Position numbers and translations under genes: made by a program
Notes under the pieces: model-generated
Told to the model about the DNA's origin: nothing
What the model saw: only the letters and a program-made list of their open reading frames with translations
Database searches by the model: none
Assembly (NCBI RefSeq): GCF_014202345.1
Contig: NZ_JACHGO010000001.1
Coordinates: 124,001 to 188,000, forward strand
Length of the DNA stretch: 64,000 nucleotides
From: Desulfovibrio intestinalis
GTDB lineage: Bacteria > Desulfobacterota > Desulfovibrionia > Desulfovibrionales > Desulfovibrionaceae
Direction: 5' to 3'
Part shown: positions 30,755-39,494 of the stretch, in pieces
Numbering within the stretch: the stretch's first letter is position 1
How the letters are laid out: each line of letters begins with the position of its first letter

Positions 30755-30792
30755 GGCTGCTGTTGCCTGTAGGCGCGGCAGCCCTTTTCTTT
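30755..30792 (+). terminator. Intrinsic terminator after rimM
   Basis: GGCTGC pairs with GCAGCC around an inner GCC-TGTA-GGC hairpin and is followed by CTTTTCTTTT. It ends the ffh-rpsP-khpA-rimM transcript 40 nt after rimM, where trmD would normally continue. Confidence 0.75.
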
Positions 30793-30940
30793 TGGTTTAC
30801 GTCCTGAGCAAGGGGCTGATGTTTTTCGTGTGGTCGGGCATGCGTTTGGTGACAATGACGTGTGCACTGCAAGTAATAGCTTGTGGCAGCTTGCCACGCT
30901 CACAAGATGCCTTATCTCTTTGGGTAACACGAGGAAAATC

Positions 30941-31906
30941 ATGCCTGAATTGCCAGAAGTTGAAACAATTGTCAGAACGCTGCGGCCTCATGTGCAGGGA
31001 TGCATTATCACAAATGCGCAGGTGTTACGCGCCACCAGCCAGCACCCTTTGAGTGTTCCGCTGGAAGATTTGCGTGGATGCCGCATTGTAGAAGTAGGGC
31101 GGCGCGGAAAACTGCTACTTATGCATCTGGACGCCACGCAGGCTGAAAATGCAGCTGTGCGCAAATATAAAGACCTGCGGCTAGCCGTGCACCTGCGTAT
31201 GACCGGGCGGCTTATGCCCTATGCTGCCCACACTGAGCCCGGTACCCACACCCGGTGCATACTTGATCTGGATATGCCCCCGGCGCAAGGGCAGACAAGT
31301 AAAGATGTTTTGTGCGCTGGAGAAACCCCTTCAGAGCAGGCGAAAGACGAGCTGGAGCAGCGTGAGGGTAAGGCTGGTATTGTGCATGAAGGGCCGCGCC
31401 GTTTATTTTTTGACGATGTGCGCGCTTTCGGTCTCATGCTGGCGGGACCCTCCGATATTTTTGAGCGCTGGCCCTTCTGGAGTGGGCTTGGCCCCGAGCC
31501 ATTGGGCATGACGAAAAAAGATTTTATCAGGGCTATTTCCGGCAGAAAATCAGCCATTAAGGGCGTGCTGCTGGATCAAAAAATTCTGGCGGGGGTCGGC
31601 AACATCTATGCAGACGAAAGCTTGTTTGCCGCAGGCATTGATCCGCGTCACAAGGCCGCAGATCTTACGGCCGAACAGGCGAAATGTCTGCTGAAGTGCT
31701 TGCAGGACGTGCTGAATTTGTCCATATCCCAGTGCGGCAGCTCCATACGCGACTACAGGGACGCCAACGGCGATGCAGGAGCTTTTCAAAATACTTTTGC
31801 GGTGTATGGCCGCGGCGGCCAGCCATGCAAAAAATGCGGTAGGCTCCTTGAAAAAGCCAAAGTGTCGGGACGCAGCACGGTTTACTGCTCACACTGTCAG
31901 AGTTAG
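30941..31906 (+). CDS. mutM: Formamidopyrimidine-DNA glycosylase
   Basis: Removes oxidised purines such as 8-oxoguanine and cleaves the strand. The catalytic N-terminus PELPEVETIVRTL is exact once Met is removed. The helix-two-turn-helix is in DQKILAGVGNIYADESLF, and the C-terminal zinc finger is QPCKKCGRLLEKAKVSGRSTVYC plus HC. At 321 residues it is about 50 longer than usual because of an insert near residues 110-150 (QGQTSKDVL, then an acidic KDELEQREGK part). A GAGGAA site precedes ATG 30941. Confidence 0.95.
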   Translation: MPELPEVETIVRTLRPHVQGCIITNAQVLRATSQHPLSVPLEDLRGCRIVEVGRRGKLLLMHLDATQAENAAVRKYKDLRLAVHLRMTGRLMPYAAHTEPGTHTRCILDLDMPPAQGQTSKDVLCAGETPSEQAKDELEQREGKAGIVHEGPRRLFFDDVRAFGLMLAGPSDIFERWPFWSGLGPEPLGMTKKDFIRAISGRKSAIKGVLLDQKILAGVGNIYADESLFAAGIDPRHKAADLTAEQAKCLLKCLQDVLNLSISQCGSSIRDYRDANGDAGAFQNTFAVYGRGGQPCKKCGRLLEKAKVSGRSTVYCSHCQS

Positions 31907-32018
31907 CAGTTTTAAAAATCGTTCTGACATTATACAAGGTGGTTCAGCGGACCATCAGGCTGTTGCCGAAGCATCGGTTCTGGCTAGTGTCTGTGACATC
32001 TCGGCAATAAAATTCATC

Positions 32019-32048
32019 TTGTGGCGACACTGCTTGTGGCGACACTGC
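32019..32048 (+). repeat. Two tandem 15-bp repeats
   Basis: TTGTGGCGACACTGC occurs twice in direct tandem. A related GTGGCGACGCTGCC lies at 33605-33618. It sits in the 303-nt gap after mutM; no gene is seen there. Confidence 0.6.
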
Positions 32049-32097
32049 CTAACAGGCTCAACCTGCCGCCCGGAGCACAGGCGGTCATTAAAACGAT

Positions 32098-32134
32098 CAG
32101 AGCAGATAAGCATAGGTAATGCTTATCCGCTCTG
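32098..32134. terminator. Hairpin between mutM and the flavoprotein gene
   Basis: CAGAGCAGATAAGCAT pairs with ATGCTTATCCGCTCTG around a 5-nt loop with one mismatch. It is placed between two convergent genes and is probably the end of one or both transcripts; the U-run is weak on both sides. Confidence 0.55.
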
Positions 32135-32209
32135 AGTTTCAGTTTCGCTCATTATAACGAAGACAGCAATGCTACTTGGCTGTTAAACAAATATTTCAGC
32201 GTAAAATAT

Positions 32210-32860
32210 TTACGAGCGAGCCATTGCCATGCCCAGTTCAAAGGCCTTTTGGCAATCCTTGGGAAACTCCTCATTTTTCCGCTTCAGTTTGGCTTCTTCA
32301 GAGAAGCATTCCACCTTGTATTTGCTGTAGTCCATAAACTGATATGTATCATTCACATAAAGTACGGAAGGCGGCGTCAGCATTCTGCCCGTAAAATACT
32401 CCATACCGCCAAGATGTTCAGGATAGTTCATGTCTCTCATGGCAGCGTCTGTGACGTTCATCGTGTAGATAAAGGCTGTTTTCATTTTCTTGGGGGCGAT
32501 GGAAGAATAGGTGGCATCGTACACGAGATAGGGGAAAAGAAAGCGCTCAAAGAAAGAACGCATTTCGCCAGTGATGCCTTTGAAGTATATAGGCGAGCCA
32601 AAGATAATGCCGTCGGCGAGAGAAAGTTTTTCCAGCACAGGGGCCAGCTCGTCTCGTACCGCGCACTTGCCGTACGATTTTCCGCCCAGGCGCTTGCACT
32701 CGAAGCAGCTTATACAGCCTTTGTACGAATAGTCGTAAAGGTGCAGCATTTCTGTCTGCGCATCAGGAAGAACAGCCGACACGCCTTCAAGGGCTTTGGC
32801 CAACACCGTGGCTGTATTGTGTTTCTTTCTCGGGCTTCCGTTAATAGCGTAAAATTTCAT
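32210..32860 (-). CDS. Flavodoxin-family NAD(P)H reductase / iron-sulfur flavoprotein type
   Basis: 216 residues. The N-terminus MKFYAINGSPRKKHNTATV has the FMN-phosphate loop GSPRKxxNT of NADPH-dependent FMN reductases. CISCFECKRLGGKSYGKC, near residue 49, gives a compact cysteine cluster as in iron-sulfur flavoproteins. The FGSPIYFKGITGEMRSFFERF segment is the flavin-ring loop. It is divergent from an HxlR regulator, a common arrangement in which the regulator controls the reductase. Probably a stress-inducible quinone or metal reductase; the substrate is not known. Confidence 0.85.
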   Translation of the reverse strand: MKFYAINGSPRKKHNTATVLAKALEGVSAVLPDAQTEMLHLYDYSYKGCISCFECKRLGGKSYGKCAVRDELAPVLEKLSLADGIIFGSPIYFKGITGEMRSFFERFLFPYLVYDATYSSIAPKKMKTAFIYTMNVTDAAMRDMNYPEHLGGMEYFTGRMLTPPSVLYVNDTYQFMDYSKYKVECFSEEAKLKRKNEEFPKDCQKAFELGMAMARS

Positions 32861-32934
32861 GGTTTTCTCCTAATAAAAAGTGCCGTGAGGCATTCTTGCA
32901 CATCTGCGCCGTGCGTTGTATCGACAAACATACT

Positions 32935-33085
32935 TTAAAGCATTTTACCTTTAAAATGCTCAGGTGGCTGCGTGAGCAAACGCTCGCCGTGGAGGCGTAA
33001 GCGCTATTTATGCGCTGCTAAGCGCCGCAGCTAGCGTATCTTAAACTTTGAGAACGTATATTCTCAAAGTTCGTCTATTCTAAAG
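32935..33085 (+). repeat. MITE-like element, subfamily A, in a divergent promoter region
   Basis: 151 bp. It starts TTAAAGCATTTTACCTTTAA and ends in CTCAAAGTTCGTCTATTCTA. It matches the 17980 copy at both ends. An inner hairpin (ACTTTGAGAA, loop CGTATA, TTCTCAAAGT) lies near its right end. It sits between the flavoprotein and hxlR genes, so it may carry or displace promoter elements. Confidence 0.65.
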
Positions 33086-33204
33086 GAAGCGCAGGTTAAA
33101 AAACAAGTACGCAGTTTTTTCTAACCTGAGATGCGGGCTTTGTTCGTGGCAAAAGAGGCAGAGAATATGTCTGCCCAGGAAGGCATTTCAAGGAGCACCA
33201 GCTT

Positions 33205-33588
33205 ATGCAGGCAAAAGTGGCGGTTGGCTATAGCACGGTTTTACCGCGAGAAAGTGTTTATGAAGTTCCCTGTCCCTTGATTCATGCACTGAATCTCATT
33301 GGCGGCAAGTGGAAACTTCCTATTCTCTGGCATCTGGCAGATACAGGCTGTTGCGGCTTCAATGCCCTTGGCCGGGAAGTGACCGGAATCACCAATATGA
33401 TGCTTGGAAAATGCCTTAAAGAGCTGGAGGCTGACGGTCTGATCAGTAGAACAGAGCTTGAAGGCAAAGTGCGCCGTGTGCAATATGCCCTGACTGCGCA
33501 AGGCTGGCGACTGCTTCCCACACTGAAAGGGCTTTACCAGTGGGGCAAAGAGCATCTGGAAATTGAATTCGCAGCCCAGCAGAAGTAG
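33205..33588 (+). CDS. HxlR-family winged-helix regulator
   Basis: A 127-residue DNA-binding protein. PCPLIHALNLIGGKWKLPILWHL is the HxlR/MarR-like signature with the first helices, and GITNMMLGKCLKELEADGLISR is the recognition helix and wing start. Cys residues (CP near 23, CC near 50) may sense redox or electrophiles as in related regulators. It is divergent from the flavoprotein gene; control of that gene is inferred from the arrangement. Confidence 0.88.
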   Translation: MQAKVAVGYSTVLPRESVYEVPCPLIHALNLIGGKWKLPILWHLADTGCCGFNALGREVTGITNMMLGKCLKELEADGLISRTELEGKVRRVQYALTAQGWRLLPTLKGLYQWGKEHLEIEFAAQQK

Positions 33589-33642
33589 TGATACTCGGCC
33601 AGCTCGTGGCGACGCTGCCTGGCGCTCTCACCTTGCGATCTG

Positions 33643-36417
33643 TTAATCTTTAATTTTGTCTGTATCTTCTGCAAGTTCTTTGCGGCTTGGGGATCCGCCC
33701 CGGCTGGCTTCCTTTCTGCCGCCTTTTGCTTCCTCATGGCTCGCTCTCTGGGTCTCAACATGCACGCTGGCATCCTGCCCTTTGTCCCTTGGCCAGATCA
33801 GGCTTACCTGCCCGTCCCGCCCTGTGAACAACAGGGGTATCGCCGCGTTGTCCAACCAAGCCCGCACCTTTTTGCCTGGGTAGCCGTAGCGGTTTTCAAA
33901 TCCGCAGGCCGCAACTACTATTCTGGGCTGCACAGCCTCATAAAAATCGGGCAGGTAGCTGCTGTCTGAACCGTGATGGGGCAGCACCAGCACTTCGGCC
34001 CGAAGGTCCATCCCCTTATCCAGCATATGCCGCAGGCTTTTACGTTCGGCGTCGCCGGGAATGATAGCCAGCCCCTTGCCATGCTGGGTCAGCTTTGCCA
34101 CCAGGGACGCGTTATTGCCCTCCCATGCGGCGTTGACGGCGCTGTTCGTCACGGGGCTGATCTTGTTGGCGCGCGGCGGATGCAGAATTTCCAGTTGCAG
34201 GCCATTGGCTGGATTGCCAAGAAGTATAATGTCGCCTTGCGCAAGAGGCTGGGCCATATGCTCTTGCCGTACCTTGGCCCAGATTTCTCCCCAGCCATTT
34301 CTGGCGTCACTGCTGTTGCGTCCGTTGTCAAACAGGGCGCTTACACCAAACTGCCGTAAAATATGCACCAAGCCGCCCATGTGGTCCAGATCGGGATGGC
34401 TGTTCAGCACCGCGTTCACGCGTGGCGCATCGTTGTAGAGCAAGACCGGGGCTACGATGTTCTGGCCGGGATCAAACCGTGGTGACGCGCTGCCGCCGCC
34501 GTCCAACATCATGCGCACATGCCCCGGCAGGCGAAGAACCACGGCCTGACTTTGGCCGACATCCAGCACGTCCAGACGTATCTCTGGCGACAGGCGTTCT
34601 GACAGCCGCAATATGGGGCCAGCAAAAAGCAGCAGTCCCCCTGCCAGCAAGAGGCGAAGTGCCGCTTTGGGCAGGGTGGGGCGTCCTGCCTTGAAAGCCA
34701 GTGCCGTAAGCAGGGCGGCAAAGGCGGGCAGGGCTGTCCAGTGCGGGCGCAGCATGGATGGAGCTGACAAAAAGCCGCTTTCAGCCAGCCAGTCCAGCAT
34801 ATCTACCAGCCACTGACACGGCAAAGCTGCCACGTCCAATATCAGGCGGGCAGCGGGCTCCATACCCGTTGCCGCGCATAACAAACCCAGAACAGAGGCT
34901 GGCAATACAAAAAGATCAGCCACAGGCAGCCATGCCACATTGAGAGGAAACCAGAATCCGGCGTTGCCGAAAAGAAGCATGTTGAGCGGCAGCAGAACCA
35001 CCTGCACACAGAGCGAGACTAGAAAAATGCGCAGCAGCGTACGGCCCCACCAGAACAGGCGTGCACGCAACCCTCTTGCAGAAAAAGTATCTGCTTCCGG
35101 CGTTAATTGCCGCAGCCAGGGCAGGCTCAATCCGATGGCTCCCACGCACAGGGCCGAGAGTTGCAACCCTGTATCAAAAACATTCAACGGAGCGGCCACG
35201 GTGATGCACAGAAGCGCCGCGCACAAAGCGTCCAGCGTTGTGCGCGGGCGGCCTATAGTGAGCCATAGCGCTACCACAAAAAGCATGACCGTAGCCCGCA
35301 GCAGAGATGCCGGAGCGTTTCCCAGCCATAAGTAGGCCAGTGCCGGAGGCAGGGACGCCAGTATGACCCACAGCGTTTTGGGGTGGTGCAGGTAGATGCC
35401 AGGACGCAGGCGAGCCAGAGTCAACACACAGGCCAGCCCAAGCATACCCGCAATAACCAGATGCTGGCCTGAAAGAGCCAGACTGTGCACAAGAGTGGCG
35501 GCCGCGAAATTGTTCAGGGTTGCCTGATCCAGATACTGTCTGTCTCCGAAAAGCAGGGCCAGAAGAATAGCCTTGCCCTGGCTCAGTTCAGAGCCGCCAG
35601 ACTGTGAAGTGAAACCAGCGGAGGCATATTGGGGATTTGAAACGTCAGGCGCAACATCATTGGGATGAAGCAGTGGAGGCTGCATCAGGGGGGCCTTCAG
35701 GGCCGTCAGAAAATCCGAACGCAGGATTTCACGCCAATGGGCAGAACGTCCGGGTTCGCCTTGCAAAAGAGGTTCAGCGCGCTCGCCCTGCGTCCACATG
35801 CGCCAGTGTACGCCCTGTGCCGCCCACCAGAGTTCCCACGGCAATTGCCCAACGTTGGCGAACCCCTGCATGGGGATGGGCCGCAGATTGAGGCAGAGGT
35901 TTTGCCCCGGCAGGGGCCGCAAAGGCGGATTTTCCCATGTGAGCGCGGCAAGGCTGGTCAGCGGCGCTGGGGCCGGACCCTGTTCAGCGGGAACTGCTGT
36001 TTGCTCGCTCTGCTCGTGGCCGACGGGGATAACTTTTGCCTGTTCTGCCATTTCAGGCATCAGGCCAGAGAGCAGTAACCGTAACCTCTGGTCAGGCAAG
36101 CCCTGGCTGTCAGTGACTGTGCCGCAAACGCGCAAGTTTTTGCTCCCTTGCGCCAGCCAGAGTAGTTGTTCCGGGTTGGAAAGCCCCTGTTGCCACGGAC
36201 TGCCGAACAATTGCCACTGTGCGGTCAGCAGCCCGGCAACAGCCAGCATTGAGCAGAAAGCAAGGCGGGTTATCCGCCACAGGCGTCTGTCAGCCAGAAT
36301 CAGGAGAAAAAGGCAAAGAAGGGTCTGTTGCGGCCACACAGCAGAGGCAATGCCGCCTATCCAGAAGCAAAGGCAGGTCTGCCAGAACAAAGGGGCTTGC
36401 AGGGGCGGGTAGCGCAT
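33643..36417 (-). CDS. comEC: ComEC/Rec2-type DNA uptake channel
   Basis: A 924-residue membrane protein. Hydrophobic helices fill the N-terminal part (FWQTCLCFWIGGIASAVW) and the competence domain (FAAATLVHSLALSGQHLVIAGMLG), which forms the DNA channel. From about residue 640 a metallo-beta-lactamase-fold domain follows, with LDVGQSQAVVLRLPG, MLDGGG and NSHPDLDHMGG (metal-binding HxDxDH), then VLPHHGSDSSY. It probably moves single-stranded DNA inward during transformation. The ATG at 36417 lies just downstream of a terminator, so it is transcribed separately from smpB. No other competence gene is seen nearby. Confidence 0.92.
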   Translation of the reverse strand: MRYPPLQAPLFWQTCLCFWIGGIASAVWPQQTLLCLFLLILADRRLWRITRLAFCSMLAVAGLLTAQWQLFGSPWQQGLSNPEQLLWLAQGSKNLRVCGTVTDSQGLPDQRLRLLLSGLMPEMAEQAKVIPVGHEQSEQTAVPAEQGPAPAPLTSLAALTWENPPLRPLPGQNLCLNLRPIPMQGFANVGQLPWELWWAAQGVHWRMWTQGERAEPLLQGEPGRSAHWREILRSDFLTALKAPLMQPPLLHPNDVAPDVSNPQYASAGFTSQSGGSELSQGKAILLALLFGDRQYLDQATLNNFAAATLVHSLALSGQHLVIAGMLGLACVLTLARLRPGIYLHHPKTLWVILASLPPALAYLWLGNAPASLLRATVMLFVVALWLTIGRPRTTLDALCAALLCITVAAPLNVFDTGLQLSALCVGAIGLSLPWLRQLTPEADTFSARGLRARLFWWGRTLLRIFLVSLCVQVVLLPLNMLLFGNAGFWFPLNVAWLPVADLFVLPASVLGLLCAATGMEPAARLILDVAALPCQWLVDMLDWLAESGFLSAPSMLRPHWTALPAFAALLTALAFKAGRPTLPKAALRLLLAGGLLLFAGPILRLSERLSPEIRLDVLDVGQSQAVVLRLPGHVRMMLDGGGSASPRFDPGQNIVAPVLLYNDAPRVNAVLNSHPDLDHMGGLVHILRQFGVSALFDNGRNSSDARNGWGEIWAKVRQEHMAQPLAQGDIILLGNPANGLQLEILHPPRANKISPVTNSAVNAAWEGNNASLVAKLTQHGKGLAIIPGDAERKSLRHMLDKGMDLRAEVLVLPHHGSDSSYLPDFYEAVQPRIVVAACGFENRYGYPGKKVRAWLDNAAIPLLFTGRDGQVSLIWPRDKGQDASVHVETQRASHEEAKGGRKEASRGGSPSRKELAEDTDKIKD

Positions 36418-36433
36418 ACCTTTTCGTGCCCGT

Positions 36434-36464
36434 AAAAAACCGCCGATCGGTTGCCGTTCGGCGG
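36434..36464 (-). terminator. Intrinsic terminator between smpB and comEC
   Basis: On minus, CCGCCGA pairs with TCGGCGG, with further inner pairing, and is followed by TTTTTT. It ends the trmD-to-smpB side of the strand before comEC. Confidence 0.7.
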
Positions 36465-36699
36465 GTCATACATTGGCTGTGTCGGCTGCACCGACGGTAT
36501 CAGCGCAATTGCCTAGCTTCTGCCATCATGTTCTGTTCAAACAGGTGTTGTGCGCTTTTTGTGCACAAATCTTTTTGTTCCACCGCTGCCGGGGCTGCCC
36601 TTGTATTGCTGCCTTGCCGGTCAGGCCACTACACGAAGGCTCGTTAGACGGCGCAAGAAAGCTTGGCGCAACGCTGACTGGAACATGTAAGCTTTTCTA

Positions 36700-36853
36700 A
36701 GGAACCGCTGATTTATCCCGTTTGGCGGCGTTGTTGCACTCTTTTTGAAACAGTGGAAGACGAAAGAGTCCACTCCTGCTTCAAAAAAAGATCGCGCCTT
36801 GCCAAACGAAATAACTGCGTGTTTCCAGGAGGCTCTTTAAATCAGTGCCTCCC
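36700..36853. repeat. Palindromic 154-bp element, second MITE-like family
   Basis: The ends GGAACCGCTGATTTA (left) and TAAATCAGTGCCTCC (right) are inverted repeats. Inside, CGTTTGGCGGCG and CTTTTTGAAACAG on the left pair with matching CAAACG and CTTCAAAAAAAG segments on the right, so most of the element can fold into one long imperfect hairpin with its tip at about 36770. Non-coding. It lies in the 450-nt gap between comEC and smpB, which holds no gene. Confidence 0.65.
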
Positions 36854-36868
36854 TAAACTTAAAATGCT

Positions 36869-37324
36869 TTACGACAGTTCGCGGGCCATGTCCCGCTCTT
36901 CAGCGCGTTTTTTAAGGCTTTCGCGATGGTCGTGCAATTTCTTGCCCCGGCCTATGGCTACTTCTACCTTGACTTTGCCCCGTTTGAGGTACAGGCGAAC
37001 AGGCACAACCGTCAGGCCTTTCTGGGCCACAAGACCTGCCAGCTTGGCAATTTCACGCTGGTGCAGCAGCAGTTTTCTGGCGCGGTCCGGCTCTTGCGGC
37101 GCGTAGCCCGCATTGGAGTAAGGAGCCACATGCAGAGAGACCAGCCAGGCTTCACCCCGGCGAAAATCTACATAGCTATCGATAAAGTTGACCTTGCCCG
37201 CGCGAATGCTTTTGACTTCAGGGCCGGTAAGTATAATGCCAGCCTCTGTAAACTCAGAAAGTTCATAGAGGTGGCGGGCCTTTTTATTAACGGCAATAGT
37301 GGAAGGTGATGTTTTTTGGCTCAT
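36869..37324 (-). CDS. smpB: SsrA-binding protein SmpB
   Basis: Binds tmRNA and stalled ribosomes for trans-translation. 151 residues of normal length, with IAVNKKARHLYELSEFTEAGI, TGPEVKSIRAGKVNFIDSYV, RKLLLHQREIAKLAG and the basic C-terminal tail KKLHDHRESLKKRAEERDM. It overlaps ptsI by 4 nt. I looked for a tmRNA gene next to it and saw none. Confidence 0.97.
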   Translation of the reverse strand: MSQKTSPSTIAVNKKARHLYELSEFTEAGIILTGPEVKSIRAGKVNFIDSYVDFRRGEAWLVSLHVAPYSNAGYAPQEPDRARKLLLHQREIAKLAGLVAQKGLTVVPVRLYLKRGKVKVEVAIGRGKKLHDHRESLKKRAEERDMARELS

Positions 37325-39093
37325 GGCTGGCTGTGTGTCAAAAGGCTGGTGGTGTGAAAGGCCAGTTCCGGCCCAAGAGATTGGTGTAATTGCTCGCGAA
37401 CCATGCGGCGGGACGCGGCAACATCAGTGCTCAGGAGCACGCTGTGGGCCAGTTCCATGCAGGTTTCGGCACTGAGCTGGCGGATAAGGTGCTTCAAGCC
37501 CGGCACAAAGCGTGGAGCCGCAGATATCGTATCTACCCCCATGCCCAGCAACAAGGCCATGCCCAGGGGGTCCGAGGCCAGTTCGCCGCAGACGGAAACT
37601 CCTATGCCTTCGCGGTGGGCTGCGTCAACAATATGTTTGAGCGAGCGTACCACAGCGGGGTGCAGGGGTTCATTAAGATATGCCACATGGCGGTTGTTGC
37701 GGTCTATGCCCATAATGTAGTGTATGAGGTCATTGGTGCCAATGCTGAAAAAATCGCATTCCCTGGCAAGGGCATCGCAAATGAGGGCCGCCGCCGGAGT
37801 TTCTATCATGACGCCCAAGGGAAGCACTGGCGCGTGCGGCAGGTTTTGCGCGGTCAGCTCCTGATGCATTTCCTGTATAATACGGCGCACCTGCTGCACT
37901 TCGTCCAGGCCTGAAACCATAGGCAGCATGATGGCCACGTTGCCGTGAACTCCGGCCCGCATCAGCGCGCGCAACTGGGTGCGAAAAAGACCCTGATGGC
38001 GCAGGCAAAAACGTATGCCGCGCAGCCCGAGGGCGGGATTGGGTTCCTTGAGGGCAGCCTGGGCATGCAGCATTTTATCCGCACCTACGTCAAGTGTGCG
38101 AAAAACAACGCGCTCAGGAGAAATCTTTTGGGCCACAACGGAGTATTCGGCCAGCAGTTCTTCTTCATCGGGCAGGCGGCCTTTGAGGTAGGCGAATTCC
38201 GTACGGTACAGGCCAACGCCGTCTGCTCCGCTGCGTGGTATTGCGGCAAGTTCTTCGTTGCTCTCCAGGTTGGCCTGAACCACCACGCGCACGCCGTCGC
38301 ACATTTCTGCGGGCCAGCGTGCCGTCAGCAAGGTCAGCTCTTCCCATCCGGTGTATTCGAGGCGGCGGGCTTCATACCGGGCCAGATCCGCCTCGTCCGG
38401 TTCCAGCAGCACGCTGCCGCCAAGGCCGTCAATAATGACCAGTTCGTTTTCTCTGGCCACACTCACAAGTCCGGTAACGCCGGACAAGCAGGGAATATGC
38501 AGGCTGCGTGAAAGAATGGCTGTGTGCGAGGTTGGGCCACCCTCGGTAGTCAGAATGCCCAGCACGCAGTCCAGATTCAATTCCATAACGTCAGCCGGGG
38601 AAAGATCTTCAGCTACCAGCACTGCGGGTTCAGCCGAACCGGGAGTTTCAGTGGGGTCTGCGAACAGCCGTTCGCGCAGGCGCAGCCCCACGGCGCGGAT
38701 GTCTTGCGCGCGGTCTCGCAGATAGGGGTCGTCCATTCCCCTGAACAGGGCGCACAATTCTTCAACCGTCAGACGCAAAGCCCAGGGCGCGGCAATGAGT
38801 TTTTGTTCAATGCGCGCGAGGGTAGCGTTGAGCAGCTTGGCATCGCGGGCCATTTCCATTTGTGCGGCAATGACATCACGATATTCGGCCAGATCTTCGG
38901 GCACGTTTTCCATTGTCGTTTGCAGTGATGCGCGCACATCTTCGGCGGCAAGGCGCAGGGCGGCCTGTTCAGCCTCCACTTCAGAAGGCGTGATGCGCCG
39001 TTCTTCATCCTGCTGCAACTTGTGCATGAAGCGCACCCGGCCAATGGCTATGCCGGGAGAAACGGGAGATCCAAAAAGTACCGCGCGGGCCAT
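37321..39093 (-). CDS. ptsI: PTS enzyme I (PEP-protein phosphotransferase)
   Basis: Moves phosphate from PEP to HPr. 590 residues: N-terminal HPr-binding domain, the swivelling domain with GGPTSHTAILSRSLHIPC (active His near residue 190), and the PEP-binding barrel with GVGLYRTEFAYL and DFFSIGTNDLIHYIMGIDR. The frame is open 60 nt further up; ATG 39093 follows AGGA. It starts 1 nt after the HPr stop, so the two are coupled. It belongs to a minus run with HPr and an EIID. Confidence 0.95.
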   Translation of the reverse strand: MARAVLFGSPVSPGIAIGRVRFMHKLQQDEERRITPSEVEAEQAALRLAAEDVRASLQTTMENVPEDLAEYRDVIAAQMEMARDAKLLNATLARIEQKLIAAPWALRLTVEELCALFRGMDDPYLRDRAQDIRAVGLRLRERLFADPTETPGSAEPAVLVAEDLSPADVMELNLDCVLGILTTEGGPTSHTAILSRSLHIPCLSGVTGLVSVARENELVIIDGLGGSVLLEPDEADLARYEARRLEYTGWEELTLLTARWPAEMCDGVRVVVQANLESNEELAAIPRSGADGVGLYRTEFAYLKGRLPDEEELLAEYSVVAQKISPERVVFRTLDVGADKMLHAQAALKEPNPALGLRGIRFCLRHQGLFRTQLRALMRAGVHGNVAIMLPMVSGLDEVQQVRRIIQEMHQELTAQNLPHAPVLPLGVMIETPAAALICDALARECDFFSIGTNDLIHYIMGIDRNNRHVAYLNEPLHPAVVRSLKHIVDAAHREGIGVSVCGELASDPLGMALLLGMGVDTISAAPRFVPGLKHLIRQLSAETCMELAHSVLLSTDVAASRRMVREQLHQSLGPELAFHTTSLLTHSQP

Positions 39094-39094
39094 G

Positions 39095-39385
39095 TTAATC
39101 CTGCATGGTGCTGAGAAGGCGGGCCAGGCCACAGAGGGCCTCGCGGGCGTCATGCCCCTGAGCCAGAAGAGTCAGTTCCGCATTGAAGGGCGGAGCAAGG
39201 GAAAGAACATCGAGCATGCTTTTGGCGTCAACCTCGCCAGTATCGCTGACAAGCTGAATAGCCGCAGAGTAGCGCTGGGCTTCCTGCGCCAGTCGCGCTG
39301 CGGGTCGGGCGTGCAGGCCATTGCGCAAATTCAGGCAAAGCCGCAGTGCCAGCCCGCGTGACGTTTCTTCAATGGTTTCTTCCAT
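39095..39385 (-). CDS. ptsH: HPr phosphocarrier
   Basis: 96 residues. The active histidine is His25 in NGLHARPAARLAQ; the regulatory Ser is in DAKSMLDVLSLA. The first 12 residues extend beyond a usual HPr. ATG 39385 has a GGTGAGGAA site; the frame continues upstream, but nothing there looks like HPr. It passes phosphate from enzyme I to an EIIA that is not encoded here. Confidence 0.9.
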   Translation of the reverse strand: MEETIEETSRGLALRLCLNLRNGLHARPAARLAQEAQRYSAAIQLVSDTGEVDAKSMLDVLSLAPPFNAELTLLAQGHDAREALCGLARLLSTMQD

Positions 39386-39494
39386 TTCCTCACCTTTTAG
39401 CACCGTCAGGCCAATCAGGGCGGGCGCAACAGCGCCAAATATCTGCCCGGGCCTCGTCAATCCGCTCTCCATCAATTTGCCAGTCCGATATATA

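Noticed and set aside
36418-36868. tmRNA gene next to smpB
   Set aside because: I searched for the Ala-tRNA-like ends and tag reading frame and found none; the gap is explained by a terminator and a palindromic element.
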